37,540 bases of DNA, taken from the NCBI RefSeq assembly GCF_016743335.1, contig NZ_WCJE01000023.1, positions 1 to 37,540 of the forward strand, given 5' to 3'. How positions within the stretch are numbered: position 1 is the stretch's first letter; the number at the start of each line of letters is the position of its first letter. Under the pieces are notes generated by a model. The model was not told the DNA's origin. It worked only from the letters and a program-made list of their open reading frames with translations, and made no database searches. Shown in pieces: positions 28,098 to 35,203 of this stretch. This stretch comes from Streptococcus suis (GTDB lineage Bacteria; Bacillota; Bacilli; Lactobacillales; Streptococcaceae). A program made the position numbers and the translations under genes.

Positions 28098-28166
28098 TTT
28101 CTGCCTTTGTTGGTTGGTATTCTGACAGTACTGTTTGAATATTGGCTAAACAATCGCAGAAAGTAG
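28071..28166 (+). CDS. Fst-family type I toxin (par-type locus)
   Basis: The 31-residue peptide begins at a GTG behind a strong GGGAGGTG site. A hydrophobic segment with the family's PLLVG motif (about residues 4-24) is followed by a polar, positive tail ending NNRRK. This is the build of Fst from plasmid pAD1 and related chromosomal and phage toxins, which act at the cell membrane. The call is supported by an antisense RNA gene just downstream, shared direct repeats and overlapping terminators. It lies between the integrase and the CI repressor. Length alone would not be enough for a gene call. Confidence 0.82.
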   Translation: MAEFILTTFFLPLLVGILTVLFEYWLNNRRK

Positions 28167-28185
28167 CCCCAGGGGCAAAAGAAAA

Positions 28186-28217
28186 ACCCTCAACGTTGCG
28201 ACCGTTGGGGGCTTTTT
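28186..28217. terminator. shared terminator of toxin mRNA and antitoxin RNA
   Basis: CCCTCAACG and CGTTGGGGG form the stem around TTGCGAC. TTTTTT follows on plus and TTTTTC on minus, so both converging transcripts can end here. Confidence 0.8.
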
Positions 28218-28247
28218 TGATACCGTGCTAACATTCTTACCACGTTT
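28218..28247 (+). repeat. DR copy 2 of the par-type locus (antitoxin region)
   Basis: TGATACCGTG (28218-28227) and TTACCACGTTT (28237-28247), matching the copies at the toxin start. Confidence 0.8.
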
Positions 28248-28259
28248 GTTAACACCATC

Positions 28260-28288
28260 AGTATAGCACCCCCTTATTCAGTTGTCAA
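28260..28288 (-). promoter_or_regulatory. promoter of the antitoxin RNA II
   Basis: On the minus strand TTGACA (28283-28288), exactly 17 bases, TATACT (28260-28265). It is closer to consensus than the toxin promoter, as expected for an antitoxin made in excess. Confidence 0.78.
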
Positions 28289-28654
28289 ATGGTTTTATCT
28301 TACCTTTGATGGTCACACACCACCCTAGAAGCATTAAAACCTAGCAAAGTACCAGAATAACACGGATTTACATTGCTTTTTGTGTTCGTATCATGATGAT
28401 AATACCACGCGCCGAATGCTAAGGTTTGCTAAGGTATAGCTAATATAGTAGCTATGGTTTGCTAAGGTTACTAAAATATACAACCTGACAAAACCTTACA
28501 TTTTTTTTGGCTATTGACTTTTCTTGACTTTTTTCATCTACTGACAAAAACTGACTTTTTTCACTCCACACAGTCACCAGAAAGCCCCTAGGCGCGTGAA
28601 AACACCTTGGTAGGGTAAATGTACCCGAGAAGTGTTTGAACGTGGTGAAAGGGC
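28289..28654. other. gene-free stretch with repeats between toxin locus and CI
   Basis: I see no gene. It holds three direct copies of TGCTAAGGT (28417-28425, 28427-28435, 28460-28468) around an inverted repeat ATAGCTA/TAGCTAT (28436-28442, 28449-28455). It also holds TGACTTTT-type repeats at 28515-28562 and one Chi-like GCGCGTG at 28592-28598. Confidence 0.55.
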
Positions 28655-29398
28655 TTAGATAACCCTATCACTACCAACGACAGAAAAAACTTTGATATGT
28701 GTATCCTCAGACGGTGGGAAATCTATGACAATATCATTGTATTTTTTATTGATCGATACCAAACGCAAGCCAGTAGCTTCAGTGTAGACCCTCTTCAAGT
28801 AGGTTTTATCATCAACCACAACGGCGCAGACTTGTCCAGAGTATGAAGAAATGCCCTTATCCCTCAAATAGATGACATCGCCATCATGGTAGTTTGGGGT
28901 CATGCTATCGCCGTCAACGATTGAAGCTATATCATGCTTTGGCGGTTCGTTGGTAACTTGGACGGTAATCACATCATTATCATCATAGCCAAAACCGACA
29001 CCAGCGGCAAGCCGTGAAACGGCTTTGACTTCGTAAGTGATAGCCAATTCTTCAACGATTGAAGCATTTTGTTTATGTAGTAACTCTCTACCATAATCAA
29101 CCCAGATAGCACGATTTGAGGAAGTCAAAGTATTGGCAAGGGTGACTATATCGCTATCAATGTTAGAAGAATGAACGACAGAAGTTTTTTTCTCAATCAA
29201 ATCAGACTTATTTACACCAAAATAGTTTGCCATTATTTCTATTTTGTCGATACGCGGATAAGTCTTTGCATTAACCCAATCGAGAACAGTTGTATATTTG
29301 AAATCTAAAGCTAGTGCCATTTGGCGAGGATTTAGCCCTTTCCTATCTAGCAATCTCTTTATATTTTCTGCTATTATCTGCTTATTTCCTAGCGACAT
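28655..29398 (-). CDS. CI-like repressor with LexA/S24 self-cleavage domain
   Basis: The 247-residue master repressor keeps the element quiet. The N-terminal helix-turn-helix (about 8-65, LNPRQMALALDFKYTTVLDW) is followed by an S24 peptidase domain (about 130-240). That domain has a candidate cleavage pair Ala-Gly in RLAAGVGFG, the catalytic Ser in DGDSMTPNYHDGDVIYL and the catalytic Lys in KTYLKRVY. RecA-stimulated self-cleavage and SOS induction are expected from the family. Operators of the ACGGT type surround the divergent promoter. The minus-strand promoter TTGCTT, 17 bases, TATAAT overlaps two ACGGTT half-sites. Confidence 0.92.
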   Translation of the reverse strand: MSLGNKQIIAENIKRLLDRKGLNPRQMALALDFKYTTVLDWVNAKTYPRIDKIEIMANYFGVNKSDLIEKKTSVVHSSNIDSDIVTLANTLTSSNRAIWVDYGRELLHKQNASIVEELAITYEVKAVSRLAAGVGFGYDDNDVITVQVTNEPPKHDIASIVDGDSMTPNYHDGDVIYLRDKGISSYSGQVCAVVVDDKTYLKRVYTEATGLRLVSINKKYNDIVIDFPPSEDTHIKVFSVVGSDRVI

Positions 29399-29422
29399 AA
29401 CCGCACCGCCTTTCTTTGTATT

Positions 29423-29545
29423 ACGGTTTAATTATACGGTTAAAGCATACAGAAAGCAAGAAAAAAGAAAAAAAGTTAAAAAATAATTAAAAAACGCTTG
29501 ACAAGTACGGTAATACCGTTTATACTAAAAACACGGTTAAGCCGT
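29423..29545. promoter_or_regulatory. CI/Cro operator region with divergent promoters
   Basis: The plus promoter is TTGACA (29498-29503), 17 bases, TATACT (29521-29526). The perfect operator ACGGTAATACCGT (29507-29519) fills its spacer. A second operator, ACGGTTAAGCCGT, lies at 29533-29545. ACGGTT half-sites at 29423-29428 and 29436-29441 flank the minus-strand -10 (29431-29436) of the CI gene. Confidence 0.8.
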
Positions 29546-29572
29546 TCATAAAGTAAAAAAGGAGGTGAAGCA

Positions 29573-29767
29573 ATGAACAAGTACACGCTGAAAGCTCTAC
29601 GAGCTAACGCAGATATGAAACAAACGGAAGTGGCTGAAAAGCTTGGTATTTCTACCACTACTTGGAGCAAATGGGAAAACAAGAAGCGTTTTCCAACCGT
29701 TGACCAAGCCGAAAAGATTTCAAAACTTTTCAATGTGGCTTATGATGACATTATTTTTTTACCATGA
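29573..29767 (+). CDS. Cro-like XRE regulator
   Basis: The 64-residue protein is a single helix-turn-helix domain (NADMKQTEVAEKLGISTTTWSKWE, about 12-36) of the Cro/C1 family. It is the first gene of the plus-strand operon, opposite the CI gene, with an excellent AAAGGAGGTG site. It probably binds the ACGGT operators and pushes the switch to the lytic state. A third operator lies just after its stop codon. Confidence 0.88.
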   Translation: MNKYTLKALRANADMKQTEVAEKLGISTTTWSKWENKKRFPTVDQAEKISKLFNVAYDDIIFLP

Positions 29768-29770
29768 TAG

Positions 29771-29783
29771 ACGGTTATACCGT
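29771..29783. promoter_or_regulatory. third CI/Cro-type operator
   Basis: ACGGTTATACCGT is a perfect palindrome with the same arms as the operator at 29507-29519. It lies between the Cro-like gene and the antirepressor. Confidence 0.75.
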
Positions 29784-29804
29784 TCATAGAAAGGAGCAAG
29801 GACC

Positions 29805-30563
29805 ATGAGGAGAAACTACAGTAAAGTCATTGAAGAAATGCGAACCACTCACGGGTTGAACTTGGTCGCTATTGGTCAGCGTATCGGAACAGACCCCCGA
29901 ACAGTTGGCAAGTGGGCACAGGGCAAGCACCAACCCAACAAGGACAGCAGAAAGAAAATCAATAATCTATACAGAGAGGTAAAGCAGGACATGACAACGC
30001 AAGTAAGTATTTTTGATGAAACTAACGATAACGGTCGCTATTTACAAGTTATCCATACGGATAATTTTCACGGACACCCGCTAGATGTTTACGGCGATTT
30101 TGAAAATCCATTATTCATGGCTAGAGAAGTGGCTGAAATGATTGAGTATACAAAGACAAGCCAAGGTTACTATGATGTACAGGCGATGTTGAGGAAAGTA
30201 GATGACGATGAAAAAGTAAAATGTACACCTTTAGAAGGTACTACGAAAAATTTTCGTAGCGGGCAGACGATGTGGTTTTTAACCGAGTACGGACTATATG
30301 AAGTGCTTATGCGTTCAAGCAAACCAAAAGCTAAGGAATTCCGAAAAGCAGTCAAGCAAATCTTAAAAGAAATCCGAACACAAGGCTACTACATGCAAGG
30401 CGAACTAATCCAAGACCAACCGACAAACCAGCCCCTACCAGGTATCAGCGACCTAACTTATATCAAGAATAAAATCGCTGAGGTGCAGGAAATGGACAAC
30501 CTAGCAGACATCACTGCAGGGCTTGAACGAGTGGCTAAGCTAGTGGCAGTGATTGGAGGTTAG
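29805..30563 (+). CDS. antirepressor with N-terminal helix-turn-helix and BRO-N domain
   Basis: The 252-residue protein combines a helix-turn-helix (about 12-45, LVAIGQRIGTDPRTVGKWAQG) with a BRO-N domain (about 70-175, VYGDFENPLFMAREVAEMI, WFLTEYGLYEVLMRSSKPKAKEFRKAV). The tail is helical. BRO-N proteins in phages act as antirepressors. Many start at the equivalent of the internal Met at 29991, so either a fusion or a second internal start is possible. AAGGAG precedes the first ATG. It lies between the Cro-like gene and a Rha-like gene. Confidence 0.8.
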   Translation: MRRNYSKVIEEMRTTHGLNLVAIGQRIGTDPRTVGKWAQGKHQPNKDSRKKINNLYREVKQDMTTQVSIFDETNDNGRYLQVIHTDNFHGHPLDVYGDFENPLFMAREVAEMIEYTKTSQGYYDVQAMLRKVDDDEKVKCTPLEGTTKNFRSGQTMWFLTEYGLYEVLMRSSKPKAKEFRKAVKQILKEIRTQGYYMQGELIQDQPTNQPLPGISDLTYIKNKIAEVQEMDNLADITAGLERVAKLVAVIGG

Positions 30564-30566
30564 CCA

Positions 30567-31190
30567 ATGGAATTAGTTTACATGGACGGACGGAAAGAGC
30601 CATATACAACAAGCGAGATAATCGCAGAATGTGCTGGAGTACAACACCACACTGTTACACGCCTATTGAGAAATCACAAAGAACGATTTGAGGCGTTTGG
30701 ATTTTATGGATTTGAAATCCATAAATTAGACGGAAAAGGCAGACCCAAAAAGGTCTATCACTTAAACGAGCAACAAGCGACTTTATTGATCACTTATCTG
30801 GATAACACTCCCCAGGTTGTCAAATTCAAAACAAACCTAGTCCGAGCATTCTTTGAAATGCGTGATGAGGTGGCAGAGTTTCGCTATCAGAGGGCATTAG
30901 AAAAGCCCAAACGTAAGGCACTACATGAAGCTATTGAAACATGGCAGGAAGCCCCAAAACACGCGCACAGCACTGTTACAAACTTGTTGCTAAAGGGAAC
31001 TACTGGAATGAATAAACGCCAGCTAGTGGCACACCGTGGCGGTCATAATGGTGTTGATAGCCTAACCAGCCAAGAGCTTATCAGATACCAAGCATTAGAA
31101 GACATGGCTATTGCTATGATCAACCTAGGCATGACATACCAAGACATCAAAAACATGGTATTCAGAAAAAACGCACCCCAAGGCGCGTGA
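30567..31190 (+). CDS. Rha-family regulatory protein
   Basis: The 207-residue protein shows the Rha domain (about 10-95, TTSEIIAECAGVQHHTVTRLLRNH, GFYGFEIHK, VYHLNEQQATLLITYLDNTPQVVKFKTNLVRAFFEM). Rha proteins are phage regulators that interfere with infection or with IHF-dependent control in other systems. The C-terminal half (about 125-200) looks like a second DNA-binding or oligomer region and is less clear. GGAGGT lies before the ATG. A terminator follows and closes the early operon. Confidence 0.85.
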   Translation: MELVYMDGRKEPYTTSEIIAECAGVQHHTVTRLLRNHKERFEAFGFYGFEIHKLDGKGRPKKVYHLNEQQATLLITYLDNTPQVVKFKTNLVRAFFEMRDEVAEFRYQRALEKPKRKALHEAIETWQEAPKHAHSTVTNLLLKGTTGMNKRQLVAHRGGHNGVDSLTSQELIRYQALEDMAIAMINLGMTYQDIKNMVFRKNAPQGA

Positions 31191-31200
31191 GAGCAACAAA

Positions 31201-31240
31201 AAAAAGGCTTAACAGGGACCAACCAGCAAAGCCTTTTAAC
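31201..31240 (+). terminator. terminator of the early operon
   Basis: AAAAGGCTT (31201-31209) and AAGCCTTTT (31228-31236) close an 18-base loop. It follows the Rha-like gene. Confidence 0.75.
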
Positions 31241-31263
31241 CACTAACTAAAACAAAATTAACA

Positions 31264-31294
31264 AGCAGGCAAGCTGTTATTAAAAAGATTTTAG
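31264..31294 (+). repeat. 31-base direct repeat, copy 2
   Basis: Identical to 27850-27880 over 31 bases. Here it starts the structured gene-free stretch. Confidence 0.85.
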
Positions 31295-31663
31295 TAAAGA
31301 TTTAATAGCTAGATTATACCATATCTAGGATATTATGACCATACAGAGGGGCGCTAACCCTTAAAACTGGAGTAGAAAAGTATTAGGTGCTGGTATCGGC
31401 ATTAGGTTGCAATGGACCCAGGGCAACCTAGACCGCCCTAAGAAAATTACACACAGCAAGGTTATTATTTTGGCACAGGCTTACACGACCACAGGGGCAA
31501 CCTGATAAGTCTGAGGCGGGCAACCGCTGGGGATAGTCTGGGCTAGTATAGAAATGTATAAAGAAAAAAGTATAGTAAAGAAATCAAGCCTTTTACACAC
31601 GGAAAAAGCCCATCAGGGCCATTACACAGAAAATCATAAACAACAAAACGAGGTAAAAACTAC
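31295..31663 (+). other. structured gene-free region, candidate RNA
   Basis: No gene is seen. Hairpins include TAGGTTGC/GCAACCTA (31403-31410, 31423-31430), CAGG-GGCAA-CCTG (31492-31504), GCGG-GCAA-CCGC (31516-31527, a GNRA tetraloop) and AGCCC-ATCA-GGGC near 31607-31619. The motif GGCAACC recurs three times. GC content is higher than around it. Confidence 0.45.
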
Positions 31664-32092
31664 ATGAAACAGTATTTTGAACAGTTTGAAGAAAAGTTAC
31701 AAATCACAGAAGAAAAATTGGACATTCTGAGCGAGTGGCATGTCGCCAAAGGTCACAAGGGAGCTACTGAAATCGCTGAAGAGTGTAGGACGGCTATTAC
31801 AACACTCTGGATGGAGTTTTACAGGCTTTCAGAGGCTTATAAAGTGGCTGAGGCGGACCATGAAGAGTTTTATCAAGCGAATGTAAACAACTTGCTTGGA
31901 GAGCTTAAAAAGCACGACAATGAAATCACGGAGCGATACAAGAAAGCCCCTGAGTGGTTGCTATTCAATTTTTTAGATAAGGCTATCAAAGAAAATAATT
32001 TGAGTAACGGCATTACACACGCTACTGCTTCCACTTGGACTTATTTACGCAGTCTAGTTATCAAAGATCTAAAAGAGCGAGGGTTACTATAA
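31664..32092 (+). CDS. unknown helical protein of the satellite
   Basis: I do not recognise this 142-residue protein. It is helical, with a likely coiled coil at residues 1-25 (FEQFEEKLQITEEKLDILSE), and has no membrane helix or metal motif. GAGGT precedes the ATG. It begins the second plus-strand operon after the structured region. Its stop (TAA) shares an A with the ATG of the next gene, so translation is coupled. A role in regulation or replication is only inferred from position. Confidence 0.7.
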   Translation: MKQYFEQFEEKLQITEEKLDILSEWHVAKGHKGATEIAEECRTAITTLWMEFYRLSEAYKVAEADHEEFYQANVNNLLGELKKHDNEITERYKKAPEWLLFNFLDKAIKENNLSNGITHATASTWTYLRSLVIKDLKERGLL

Positions 32093-32289
32093 TGCAAGAA
32101 ATGACAATTGAAACAGCGTTAACGCTTATCGCAATACTAACACCGCTGAATATCTTTCTATGGCTACATTTAGGAACGTATCAGCTCCATAACAAGCCCA
32201 AAATCAAGTCAGAGGGTAACAATACCCGACGGCTGACAAATGCGAACTACGGGGCTTATATTCAAGCACAGGGCAGATATTACAATTAG
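32092..32289 (+). CDS. small single-pass membrane protein
   Basis: The 65-residue product has one membrane helix (about 8-30, ALTLIAILTPLNIFLWLHLG) and a basic, polar C-terminal half. The start ATG overlaps the stop of the upstream gene by one base, which favours this start over a longer upstream frame. Function unknown. Small membrane proteins of this kind are common in the early region of streptococcal phages and satellites. Confidence 0.6.
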   Translation: MQEMTIETALTLIAILTPLNIFLWLHLGTYQLHNKPKIKSEGNNTRRLTNANYGAYIQAQGRYYN

Positions 32290-32299
32290 GGGGAAACGA

Positions 32300-32638
32300 A
32301 TGACAAAAAAACAACTACCACCACACTTATATAAAGTTTTCAAGCTCCTACCGCTTGGAATGGACTTACCAATCACAGGGGCGGACATTGAGCGGCTAAC
32401 AGGTTTGGACGTTCGAACCATTCGGGAGCATATCCGCCAGCTAATAGTTGACTATGGCATACCCGTTTGTGGCGGGCGTGATAACAAGCAAGGGGGATAC
32501 TATATCCCCCAGAATGAAGTGGAACGACTTGCTGGAGTGCTACCGCTCCAACGTCAATACGACCAGGAGCATAAGCGTATCCACGCGCTTCTAACCGCAG
32601 ATTTACAAGACTGGAGGAAGTATAGAGATGAGGCTTGA
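32300..32638 (+). CDS. winged-helix DNA-binding protein
   Basis: The 112-residue protein has a winged helix-turn-helix (ITGADIERLTGLDVRTIREHIRQL, then the wing CGGRDNKQGGYYIP), about residues 25-70, as in phage regulators of replication modules. I start at the ATG at 32300 (AGGGGGA upstream), not at a longer upstream frame. The stop overlaps the next gene by 11 bases. A regulator or origin-binding role is possible. Confidence 0.75.
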   Translation: MTKKQLPPHLYKVFKLLPLGMDLPITGADIERLTGLDVRTIREHIRQLIVDYGIPVCGGRDNKQGGYYIPQNEVERLAGVLPLQRQYDQEHKRIHALLTADLQDWRKYRDEA

Positions 32639-32912
32639 ACTAACCGCACAAAGTGAAACGGACCTAAAAACGGGCATTCTGGAACTTATAGGGAACTATC
32701 TGGAGGCGCGTGAGAGGGTTAAGCCAAAACTTACTGGACTGATTACAGCCCAACAGTTGAAGGATGAGCTAGGTATAAAAAATAAGACTTTGAAACGCTG
32801 GGAAGATAACGGGCTAAGACGTTACCAGCCCCCGCTAGAAGACACTAGGAAAATCTTTTACAGGGTCAGTGATGTTTTGAAATTTTTGGGGGTGGAGAAT
32901 GGCAAAAACTAA
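32628..32912 (+). CDS. excisionase-like / MerR-type helix-turn-helix protein
   Basis: The 94-residue protein has a MerR-like helix-turn-helix (LITAQQLKDELGIKNKTLKRWEDNGL, about 38-63) followed by the wing RRYQPPLEDTRKIFYRVSDVLKFL. This is the pattern of excisionases and of the HTH_17 family. It may be the Xis of the element, acting with the integrase far to the left, or a replication regulator. It overlaps both neighbours by 11-14 bases. Confidence 0.7.
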   Translation: MRLELTAQSETDLKTGILELIGNYLEARERVKPKLTGLITAQQLKDELGIKNKTLKRWEDNGLRRYQPPLEDTRKIFYRVSDVLKFLGVENGKN

Positions 32913-33705
32913 AATATATTTTTGGTTGAAGATTGATAAAAAATTTTTTGACAATATTTTTATTAAGAGACTGAAGACTATTCCAGGCGGTTACACTATG
33001 ACAGTAATTTACATCCGTCTTATGCTTGAAAGTTTAGAAAGTGATTGCATTCTCTACTACGAAGGTTATTTTGAAAATCTCAAGGAAGAATTGGCTTTGA
33101 AGTTGGATGTGTCGGAAGATGATATCGATATGACCATGGCATACTTTACAAAATGCGGACTAATTCAGATTGACGAAGACCAAAACGCAGAATTACCACA
33201 GGCTAAAGCTATGGTTATGAGTGAAACAAACTGGGCCAGTTACAAGCGGGAACAACGACAGAATAAAGAGAGGTTGGACAATGTCCAAAAGTCTTTGACA
33301 AATTCCAACTTGTGTCCAACAGAGATAGAGTTAGAGATAGATATAGAGTTAGAGAAAGAGAAAGAGCAACAGCAAGAAGAAAAAAATGCGGCTGCTGGAG
33401 CTGGTAAAAATATCATCTTTGAAAAACTCAAAGAAGCATTTGGTGAAATGGCAATTAGTGGAACTGTCACCCAAGAAGTCGAAGACCTATTAAAGGTTCA
33501 TGGGCAACGCTTAGTATTGTATGCCTTAGACGAAACTATCCTGAACGGTGGGAGGTCGATCAGATATACTCGTTCTATTCTGGAACGCTGGCAGGGTCAA
33601 GGTCTAAAGACTATCGAACAAGTAAAGCAGAACAAAGTGGACTTCGAAGCGATGAAACAACCTAGGCAAGATAGTCCGGACAATTTCCCAGAAGTGCCAT
33701 TTTAG
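32899..33705 (+). CDS. phage replisome organizer (DnaD-like)
   Basis: The 268-residue protein starts with a Phage_rep_org_N winged-helix domain (about 5-120, KIYFWLKIDKKFFDN, IYIRLMLESLESDCILYYEGYFENL). A charged linker (about 140-168, very Glu/Lys/Gln-rich) and a C-terminal DnaD-like region (about 170-235) follow. Such proteins bind the origin and, with a DnaC/DnaI-type loader, recruit the host DnaB helicase. The loader gene follows 14 bases later. The element therefore carries its own replication start system. Confidence 0.9.
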   Translation: MAKTKIYFWLKIDKKFFDNIFIKRLKTIPGGYTMTVIYIRLMLESLESDCILYYEGYFENLKEELALKLDVSEDDIDMTMAYFTKCGLIQIDEDQNAELPQAKAMVMSETNWASYKREQRQNKERLDNVQKSLTNSNLCPTEIELEIDIELEKEKEQQQEEKNAAAGAGKNIIFEKLKEAFGEMAISGTVTQEVEDLLKVHGQRLVLYALDETILNGGRSIRYTRSILERWQGQGLKTIEQVKQNKVDFEAMKQPRQDSPDNFPEVPF

Positions 33706-33719
33706 AAAGGGGACAGGAA

Positions 33720-34571
33720 TTGAGAAATCCATTTCAGAATTTACAGCACCTTAGACAGTTAGAAGTGACTTGCCCACTACATAACATCCCATTAGTCCAA
33801 CTTGATAGAGCTGTCAAGGTGGTTGGAGAAGACAAACCACGGAAGCTAGAGCCTTTTTGTCCTGAGTGCGAGCAAGAACAAAAGCAACAACAGGAACAAA
33901 GGGCAGTAGAAGAGCATTTGAACGCTGGGCTTTACTCAAGGACCTATAATGTGCTTATGCGAGATAGCACAATTCCAAGAGAACTAGAGGGGGCTAGTTT
34001 TAATACTTTCAAAGCAGAAACTGCCGAGGAAAAACAGCTACTAGCTTTCGCTAAAGGGCAGGCGGAAAAGTATCTTGCAGGGCTCAAAGCAAATACCCTT
34101 ATCACAGGCTCTACAGGCATCGGAAAAAGCCATCTAAGTATTGCAATGGCTAAAGCGATAAACGAGGGCTACAAGGCGAAAGGAGAGCCTAAAAGCGTGC
34201 TCTTTGTAAACCTGACAGAACTTGTCAAAAAAATCAAGGAAGGTTGGAACTACGGACAAGGGGCAAAACTGACAGAATTTGAGGCGGTGGAGTTGCTGAA
34301 GTCAGTCGATTATCTGATTTTAGATGATCTAGGGGCAAAAAATGCGATTATTAAACCCAAAAGCGACTGGGAACAGGACCTGCTTTTTGATATTTTGAAT
34401 AGTCGTGAGAATACAATCATCAACACTAATCTAAGTGGGTCAGAGTTGAAGACAGTTTACAACGAGCGGAACTATAGCCGTATTTTGAAAGGCTTAGAAG
34501 GTAATTCTTTCAAGTCGTTTACAATCAAGGATAAACGCTACTCAATCAACAAACTAAAACAAGGAGAATAA
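33720..34571 (+). CDS. DnaC/DnaI-like helicase loader ATPase
   Basis: The 283-residue AAA+ protein has Walker A TGSTGIGKSH (near 129-138) and Walker B YLILDDLG (near 198-205). Its N-terminal part has CPLH and CPEC pairs (near 19-22 and 53-56) that could bind zinc, as in DnaI. It loads replicative helicase with the preceding replisome organizer. The start appears to be a TTG at 33720, because the zinc motif lies before the first ATG; a purine-rich AAAGGGGACAGGAA precedes it. Confidence 0.9.
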   Translation: MRNPFQNLQHLRQLEVTCPLHNIPLVQLDRAVKVVGEDKPRKLEPFCPECEQEQKQQQEQRAVEEHLNAGLYSRTYNVLMRDSTIPRELEGASFNTFKAETAEEKQLLAFAKGQAEKYLAGLKANTLITGSTGIGKSHLSIAMAKAINEGYKAKGEPKSVLFVNLTELVKKIKEGWNYGQGAKLTEFEAVELLKSVDYLILDDLGAKNAIIKPKSDWEQDLLFDILNSRENTIINTNLSGSELKTVYNERNYSRILKGLEGNSFKSFTIKDKRYSINKLKQGE

Positions 34572-34575
34572 TACC

Positions 34576-35151
34576 ATGACATTAAAAACTATTTCAGACA
34601 CACCAAATACATTTGCATTTAACTACACATTCAAAGACCACGACACCGCACAAGTCGCAGGGCATGCGCTTATGGGCTACATGACAGGAACATTTGAACA
34701 ACCAGCTATTGAAGTGAGCTACCACAATGACGGACAGGGCGGATATGCTAACCGTTTGGTGGCGGAGTATACAGCAGATACTGAACTTACTGAAACATTC
34801 AAGCGGATTTGTGACGGTTTTAAAGACTATTACAACAATCCTGATGAGTTAACAGGCGTAGACTTGGACGACTACGAACAAGAACAGAAAATCGAACAAG
34901 AGTATATCCGTCAGCGCACGGAACAACTCAAGCAGTCAGAGAGCTTTGACAGCTTACTAAAAAAAGTGGCTGGGTTAGAGCTTGAACTGATGGAACTAGC
35001 TGACAGCGTGCTAGACGATGATTATCCTGATATGGCAGTGAATGGGGTATGGGAGAATATGACGGCCGTAGATGATGAAGCAAGAAAGTTACTGAAGGAG
35101 CTTGATCCCGAAGATAACTATTGCGCTTTGTGGAAGTATTCAGCAGAATAG
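34576..35151 (+). CDS. unknown acidic protein of the satellite
   Basis: The 191-residue protein is acidic, with a beta-rich N-terminal half (FAFNYTFKDHDTAQVAGHALMGYMTG) and a helical, coiled-coil-prone second half (about 95-165). AAGGAG precedes the ATG, and four bases separate it from the loader gene. No family is recognised. It is the last gene of the replication operon, before a strong terminator. Small acidic proteins in such places are sometimes DNA mimics, but nothing here shows that. Confidence 0.7.
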   Translation: MTLKTISDTPNTFAFNYTFKDHDTAQVAGHALMGYMTGTFEQPAIEVSYHNDGQGGYANRLVAEYTADTELTETFKRICDGFKDYYNNPDELTGVDLDDYEQEQKIEQEYIRQRTEQLKQSESFDSLLKKVAGLELELMELADSVLDDDYPDMAVNGVWENMTAVDDEARKLLKELDPEDNYCALWKYSAE

Positions 35152-35154
35152 CAG

Positions 35155-35177
35155 AGAGAGGCTACAGCCTCTTTTTG
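35155..35177 (+). terminator. terminator of the replication operon
   Basis: AGAGGCT (35157-35163) and AGCCTCT (35166-35172), with a GGCTACAGCC top, are followed by TTTTT. It is four bases after the stop of the acidic protein. Confidence 0.85.
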
Positions 35178-35203
35178 TGCTAAAATTAGAGAGGAATAAC
35201 ATA

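Larger units (their letters stand above)
28186..28253 (-). ncRNA. antitoxin RNA II of the Fst/par-type locus
   Basis: The RNA of about 68 bases reads from its promoter leftward through the repeat pair at 28218-28247 to the shared terminator. It can pair with the toxin mRNA at the repeats over the start codon and at the terminator stem, which would block toxin translation as in pAD1 par. The boundaries are inferred from promoter and terminator positions. Confidence 0.7.

Noticed and set aside
28417..28468. CRISPR-like spaced repeats
   Set aside because: Only three 9-base copies, uneven spacing, no cas genes.
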